Positions 61,101 through 64,000 of a stretch of DNA of 64,000 nt are shown here, piece after piece. Origin of the DNA: Nectonema munidae (Eukaryota > Nematomorpha > Nectonematoida > Nectonematidae); NCBI GenBank assembly GCA_030549495.1, contig JAUIRK010000792.1, positions 67,501-131,500 of the forward strand. The letters run 5' to 3'. The notes under the pieces were generated by a model. It made no database searches. It worked only from the letters and a program-made list of their open reading frames with translations, and was not told the origin of the DNA. How positions within the stretch are numbered: the stretch's first letter is position 1; each line of letters starts with the position of its first letter. A program made the translations under genes and the position numbers.

Positions 61101-61860
61101 GCGTAAAGCAGAAGATTTGTATTAAAAAGCATTAATAGACGCAGACGATTCACATTTTTGTAAAGTCGACTGTGTTCGATAACCGGTTAAAAAGAAAGGC
61201 AGGAATTAATTTTAGAGTAGCTAAGTCTTGATAGAGTTAGCCCTTCAAGAGAAACTTCAAAGAAACACCAAGGCTTTGCTAAGGTATATAAAATTCATGA
61301 TTGGAAAAGTTAAGCAGGTGATCAAACAAAAGTTATTGAATTGGTGAACTCCAAAACAAAGAAAAAGGGGGAGAGTAAGTGCAGAGGACACATACTTGAG
61401 AATTAGGATTTCGCGCTTTGTGAAAGCTTGATCTTGAGAAGAAGGGCGACTTAGCAGAGCCCTCTCGAAACGACAACTTGTGCAAAGTGAGCTTGGAGTC
61501 CAAGAAGAGTTTGGTGAAGTTGCTGTGCTTGATGTAGTGTTGTAAGGAATGTGACTTTTGTATCCTCTTGCAGAAGGAATGAGATTTCTTCGGGCCTTTA
61601 CTTTGAGTAGTGTAGCGCATGGGAGGCACTATTTTGAAGGAAAAGCTCTTGAAGAGAGGAGGATTAGGTGTGTTGTTGTGGATGGATGGAGAAGGGTGTG
61701 CGGTGATTGGCTGCATCTTACAACTTTTGCTTCTGGCTAAGACACTACGCGTCCCCATGCTAGGAGTGGCAGGAAGGGAGAAATAAGAGGCCGTTGTACA
61801 CACCTCGAGACAAGTATACTCTTCACTCGGAAGAATACAAGACACTTGTTGTTGAGGCAT
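43250..61860 (-). CDS. DLC1: DLC1/STARD8/STARD13 family RhoGAP-START protein (fly crossveinless-c relative)
   Basis: Thirteen exons, minus strand: 61860-61396, 56858-56663, 54425-54248, 54178-54117, 52372-52108, 50741-50545, 50148-49999, 49939-49221, 48099-47968, 46176-45929, 45142-44972, 44267-44025, 43370-43250. All junctions are GT-AG, the phases agree throughout, and the total is 3,147 nt (1,048 codons; human DLC1 isoform 2 is about 1,091). Order: Ser-rich N-terminus; SDSGVGASL (257-265), a motif of this family; RhoGAP domain about 390-620; START domain about 789-1040. Family members switch off RhoA/Cdc42 at focal adhesions. An in-frame TAG lies 27 nt upstream of ATG 61860, supporting the start. 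No SAM domain is encoded, so this is like the SAM-less isoforms, or a SAM exon lies elsewhere. The donor of the 54178-54117 exon is the least certain. Confidence 0.88.
45232..45314 (-). pseudogene. Decayed copy of the 3' half of the START-coding exon 44267-44025
   Basis: The minus strand reads CACATCATTGTTTAGCCTTG and later CTTATTGTGTGCGGAGGTGAG, closely matching CACATCATTGTTCAGCCTTG and CTACTGTGTGTGGACATGAG of the true exon 1.2 kb downstream. The copy has TAG in place of a Gln codon, and GA where the true exon has its GT donor, so it cannot be used as a coding exon. It lies in the intron just before exon 45142-44972. Confidence 0.8.
46780..47060. repeat. Dispersed repeat A, copy 2
   Basis: Matches 21255-21545 (TTTTTATGATAACACA, ATCTTCTCTCTAAAT, TTTGCTTAGAATAGC). 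Lies in the RhoGAP gene's intron 9. Confidence 0.6.
47125..47250. repeat. Dispersed repeat B, copy 2
   Basis: Matches 19370-19500 (CTCCTGAAAATAAAAAGAAT, GGACTGAGGTAT). Ends in CCAGCACTAATA, a phrase also seen twice near 4214-4256. Confidence 0.5.
47781..47912 (+). mobile_element. TTAA MITE, diverged ends
   Basis: GTAACCCATTAAGTACCA at the left, CGCAGACGATTTATATTC and GCAGACGAAGATGAAATTAC inside, CATTGTGACTTATAGGGAA at the right. It abuts the 3' end of the RhoGAP exon 48099-47968 within 56 bp. Confidence 0.7.
48100..49220. other. RhoGAP gene intron 8, nothing recognised
   Basis: AT-rich, no coding or repeat signal that I can support. Confidence 0.4.
49221..50741 (-). other. RhoGAP-domain exons of the DLC-family gene
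   Basis: Exon 50741-50545 encodes LPPIINEVMLYLIRESKNS then GLFRKCGVRSRI, with the catalytic Arg at residue 431. Exon 50148-49999 encodes YSAYDVADVLKLFFNHIPDK, matching the family's SAYDVADMLKQYFRDLPEP. Exon 49939-49221 encodes DALYSLLTFLSTLSQ and NLAICFAPSLF (554-564), then a long Ser/Lys-rich linker of about 150 residues (unusually long) before the START part. Confidence 0.9.
51680..51771 (-). mobile_element. tRNA-derived SINE, copy 2 (5' truncated)
   Basis: The minus strand reads GGGTTTCGATAAGGTCTTGG, then GTTCGATACAAGCGGCGC and AATTGTGCCTTCTCG, as in 26924-27080. The first 20 or so bases of the element are missing. Lies in a RhoGAP-gene intron. Confidence 0.7.
52373..54116. other. RhoGAP gene intron 4, nothing recognised
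   Basis: AT-rich; a short (AG)n run at about 53407-53422 and an (AT)n run near 52532-52548. Confidence 0.4.
54640..54790 (-). mobile_element. tRNA-derived SINE of a second family
   Basis: The minus strand has an A-box-like TGGCTTAGTGGTAAGAGCG (about 54773-54755) and a B-box GGTTCGATTCC (54724-54714), correctly spaced, followed by an unrelated tail. It does not close into a full tRNA cloverleaf and has no CCA end, so a SINE head is the better reading than a tRNA gene. Confidence 0.7.
55868..56098. repeat. Direct repeat pair
   Basis: TTAATCAAAATAAAATTCTG with flanks at 55868-55935 recurs at 56030-56098 (about 68 bp each, few differences), 160 bp apart. Confidence 0.7.
56119..56220. mobile_element. 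Short foldback MITE with TA flanks
   Basis: GTTGGCTCCCCTTACTTTTA from 56121 is exactly inverted at 56199-56218 (21-bp perfect arms at 56121-56141 and 56198-56218), with TA on each side. At 102 bp with 23-bp arms it resembles a Tc1/mariner-type MITE. Confidence 0.75.
56470..56620 (+). mobile_element. tRNA-derived SINE, copy 3
   Basis: It begins GGCATGAGTAAGGTTGGTTA with B-box GGTTCGATCCC at 56519-56529, then CAAGCGAAGCAATTGTGC. Same family as 26924-27080; it sits 43 bp 3' of the 56858-56663 exon, in antisense to the gene. Confidence 0.75.
57069..57280. repeat. Two-unit tandem duplication, about 115 bp per unit
   Basis: Both units contain ATAATGGATTGGAATGGTTG, CCAATCAGATCCGGGAT and TTGCGCCTTTGATTATTATT. 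The units differ by small indels. Confidence 0.8.
57281..58468. other. RhoGAP gene intron 1 part, no exon recognised
   Basis: An open frame on the minus strand at 57933-57673 has no family resemblance, and including it would disturb the exon 1 to exon 2 phase, which already joins cleanly. Confidence 0.35.
58477..58841. mobile_element. MITE, 365 bp, with 8-bp target duplication
   Basis: CAATTATT at 58469-58476 and 58842-58849 flanks terminal inverted repeats of nearly 50 bp beginning GGTACTTATGGGTTATCTCT, which contain a C-run (left) and a G-run (right) of 14-20 bases followed by ACTCTAAA. The inside is AT-rich with one GCAGACGAT. An 8-bp duplication points to hAT-type transposition, though the ends are unusual. 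Confidence 0.85.
59440..60390 (-). mobile_element. Degraded hAT transposase (GTF2IRD2/ZBED-like)
   Basis: The minus strand 60381-60109 reads LSANTVARRITEVSTSVEKQ then NCDAYSLALDEGTDICDTA, the hAT core with its catalytic-region ALDES/TDICD box. After a frame change come DLVPLKDTTTAKDIYKVLEN, KAMKLRNVGSVV, EIGREYGEIFYHSEIR, RKELGMFLS, ANVQNLPSYIQSEFIDLTC, and FRSTYVC near 59560, the start of the dimerisation region. At least five stops or frameshifts. It lies in RhoGAP-gene intron 1 on the same strand. Confidence 0.82.
60791..60857 (+). mobile_element. TTAA MITE, 67-bp deletion derivative
   Basis: TTAAATGACCAGAATAATCA, CAGAAGATTTGTATTAAAAA, then CTGGTGTTAACCAGTTAA; the middle, including CAGACGAT, is gone. 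Confidence 0.65.
60859..61066 (-). mobile_element. TTAA MITE, long variant
   Basis: TAACCCTTTCAGGAAC at the left and GCAACGAAAGGGTTAA at the right; the interior shares TATCATATATGATA and AAATAGTTTTGTATATGAAT with the inverse of 4268-4453. Its right TTAA is also the left TTAA of the next copy. Confidence 0.65.
61063..61190 (+). mobile_element. TTAA MITE, full copy
   Basis: TTAAACCGTTAACGAGCAG to GATAACCGGTTAA, with CAGACGAT twice and CAGAAGAT once. Near-identical to 12482-12609. It ends about 200 bp 3' of RhoGAP exon 1. Confidence 0.78.
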
Positions 61861-62905
61861 TGTGAGTAGAGCATACAGCGGAGTCTAACATTGTGATCAT
61901 TCACACGGCGAAATCATAAGTATCGCTGCGTCTTGCTGCAACAGGAGATGAGGAATGGGGCATTTAATCTTGATTTGTATGATTAGTTTGCAGCGCTGAA
62001 ACAAATAACGCTATTTATTTAGCAGAAAATTGATGATTTGCCCTTTCCACAAATACTCACTTCCCCACAATTATATAAGATAAAATAAAAGGGTAGTAAT
62101 TAAACATTTTTAACTTTTAGGTATGCGTGCGTATTAATAATGTTTTCTTTACTTGTAACCTGAAAGTTTTTTACGCCTCCTAAAAGGTATGATGATGCGC
62201 TGTTAAAAACATTCATTACAAGAGCGTTTTATCATTATCATCTTATAGGTAGGTAGGTAGACACACGCTGCCAACAAACAAGAAAGCATAAAAGAATATA
62301 GAAAAGCTTTCCATGTTTTAGAAGATACATGCTATATATGTGTCAGTGTGTATTTAGTGGAGTGGAATGGAGTGAATGATGTTATTTCTTTTACTATTAA
62401 AAACAAACAAGGATAAGAGTGAGTAATTAAAAGTGCTAGGAAAGATATCGCTGCTATCTTAAAGCAAGAACATTCCTTTGGCGGAGATGGATATACACAC
62501 ATTATACAAGCAAAGAGATCTAGAAGACATCCACAAAACGAGTGTGTTCATTCGCATCAACGCAATCAAAAAGTCAACCGTCATTAATTGAAGTAGAATA
62601 ATACCGCTTGTAAACCTCCATCACCGATAGCACGCTTGTTCAAAGTATCAACATTGTGGAAGTGGCGTATTCATAGAGAGAGAGGGAGGGGGCCCGATGG
62701 GATGAGTCGTTCTCCCTCTTCCATTGCCAATTTTTTAGGATATCCAATCAGAATTAGTTTTTTTCTGAAAGAAGACTAGAAATTCATATTCATAACATGA
62801 TATGAATAAATTTTACTTGTGTAATATTCGAGGCCAGTGATTCTCAAACTTTTTCTTTTATGGATCCTTTTCGAACTGGAAATTTTCTTGTAGACCTCTT
62901 ATTTT
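61861..62905. other. Upstream region of the DLC-family gene
   Basis: Contains the in-frame stop just before the start codon, and (GGTA)n near 62249-62261. A possible hAT-like end, CCAGTGATTCTCAAAC, lies near 62834. No promoter element could be assigned. Confidence 0.35.
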
Positions 62906-63033
62906 TTACCCGATTAACGACCGGAGGCGACTATACAAAAATATGAATCGTCTGCGTTTATCAATGCTCTTTAATACAAATCTTCTGCTTTACATTAGAT
63001 ATCGACTGATTATTCTGTTCGTTAACGGGTTAA
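62906..63033 (-). mobile_element. TTAA MITE, full copy
   Basis: It ends CTGTTCGTTAACGGGTTAA at 63015-63033; left end TTACCCGATTAACGACCGG. Contains ATCGTCTGCG and ATCTTCTGCTTTACATTAGA in the family order. Confidence 0.78.
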
Positions 63034-64000
63034 ATTGTTAATCTTTTTATTTGTTTACTCAATAAATTTTATATGGTATTTTTAAATTGTGCTTATCTAT
63101 TAAATCAATTTTATCAAGTCAAAGTGGAATTTGTTTTTTTGGGAAAAATATGTTGTTTAGTGTGATAGTCTTGAACTTGATTCTAAACATGATATGTCAA
63201 GTTTAGAATAAAGCCAGTGAAAATCCTACACCTCCTCTATCAATAAAATTAAGTGGATTTCGATTTTTTGAATGCAGATAAAATCACGACTGAAAGCTTT
63301 AAAATTATATTTAATCACTTTTAGTACAAGATATGAAGATGGGAAAGCGGTCACATATTATAAATGTGCTTCTTTCTTTCTGCTTTTTGTTATAAAATCG
63401 CTACGTATTTAATCTTCTTCTAGATCCGCCCTGAATCGTGACGAAAAGAGTAGCCCATATGGTAGAAATAAGTTCCTCGAAAGTATTTTAAAATCTCACC
63501 AAAAAAAAGTATAAACCATAGGGCGCATGAAGTTGAATTGGAGAACCAAGTAAAATTTAAGGAAAAAATTTCAGTTAGTGGATTTTAAAATTTCATAAGT
63601 CCAACTTTATCACTCAGCTCATCCTCTTTCTCATCCAATTGTCTAAAAATAAAGTTTCATCATGTTGTCCAAAATGAATATAAGTAACACGGCCAAAAGA
63701 TTTCATTGAAAATCGAAACACCATTTCTGCGTCAGAGTTAGTACATTATTTTAAGCATAACAAATTTATTGTAACGTAACAAACATATATGACTAACTTG
63801 ACTTATGAAGTGGTTTAGTTAGGGATAATAGAAAGTTAGAAATCAGTTAATATTGCTGTGTGTTGTCGAGAAAATATTGTGTATCCTGCTATCCTTAAAA
63901 TTAGAAATTCTTGATACACTGAATCAAAGCAAATTCATTTCACTGGTTGGTTGGTTGGTTGTGACTAGCATTCACTCTACAGCTGATTTTGACTATTCCA
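63034..64000. other. No gene recognised
   Basis: AT-rich; (GGTT)n at about 63945-63960. Nothing coding supported. Confidence 0.4.

Overview
This 64 kb window comes from an AT-rich metazoan nuclear genome. The protein genes are split by GT-AG introns, intergenic space is large, and the sequence is full of fossil DNA transposons, MITEs, LINE pieces and tRNA-derived SINEs. The SNX3 protein reads most like arthropod SNX3, and the mix of AT richness with piggyBac, hAT, pogo/Tigger and Harbinger debris would suit an arthropod such as a copepod; that assignment is inference. I saw no bacterial operons, rRNA, functional tRNA, CRISPR or virus-like element.

Layout. (1) At 0-6 kb there is a possible first exon of a GCFC/PAXBP1-like gene leaving the window to the left on the minus strand, then a broken pogo/Tigger-type transposase with a Harbinger-type MITE inside it, then a degraded LINE. 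(2) At 7.4-20.1 kb on the plus strand lies KRR1, a ribosome assembly factor, in seven exons; its introns hold piggyBac, hAT and LINE remnants. (3) At 25.4-32.0 kb on the minus strand lies SNX3, a PX-domain sorting nexin, in four exons. (4) At 36.0-36.8 kb on the plus strand lies RRP8, a nucleolar rRNA methyltransferase, in one exon. (5) At 37.3-41.5 kb is a transposon-rich gap that includes a hAT copy with clear 8-bp target duplications. (6) At 43.3-61.9 kb on the minus strand lies a DLC1/STARD8/STARD13 (fly crossveinless-c) family RhoGAP-START gene. I resolve it into 13 exons whose phases chain into one 1,048-codon frame. Between its exons 9 and 10 sits a decayed copy of the 3' half of its START-coding exon 11. 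(7) The last 2 kb are upstream of that gene.

The genes are not an operon. KRR1 and RRP8 both act in nucleolar ribosome production and lie about 16 kb apart with SNX3 between them; SNX3 and the RhoGAP gene act at endosomes and at the cell cortex or adhesions.

The most striking unexplained structure is a family of short elements, at least 14 copies or fragments in 64 kb. They begin TTAACCC and end GGGTTAA (TTAA being the target duplication of piggyBac-type transposition) and carry repeated CAGACGAT-like octamers inside. Two copies form a near-perfect 358-bp inverted pair. All exon boundaries were worked out by hand from splice motifs, phase continuity and recalled protein families; no search or alignment program was run.
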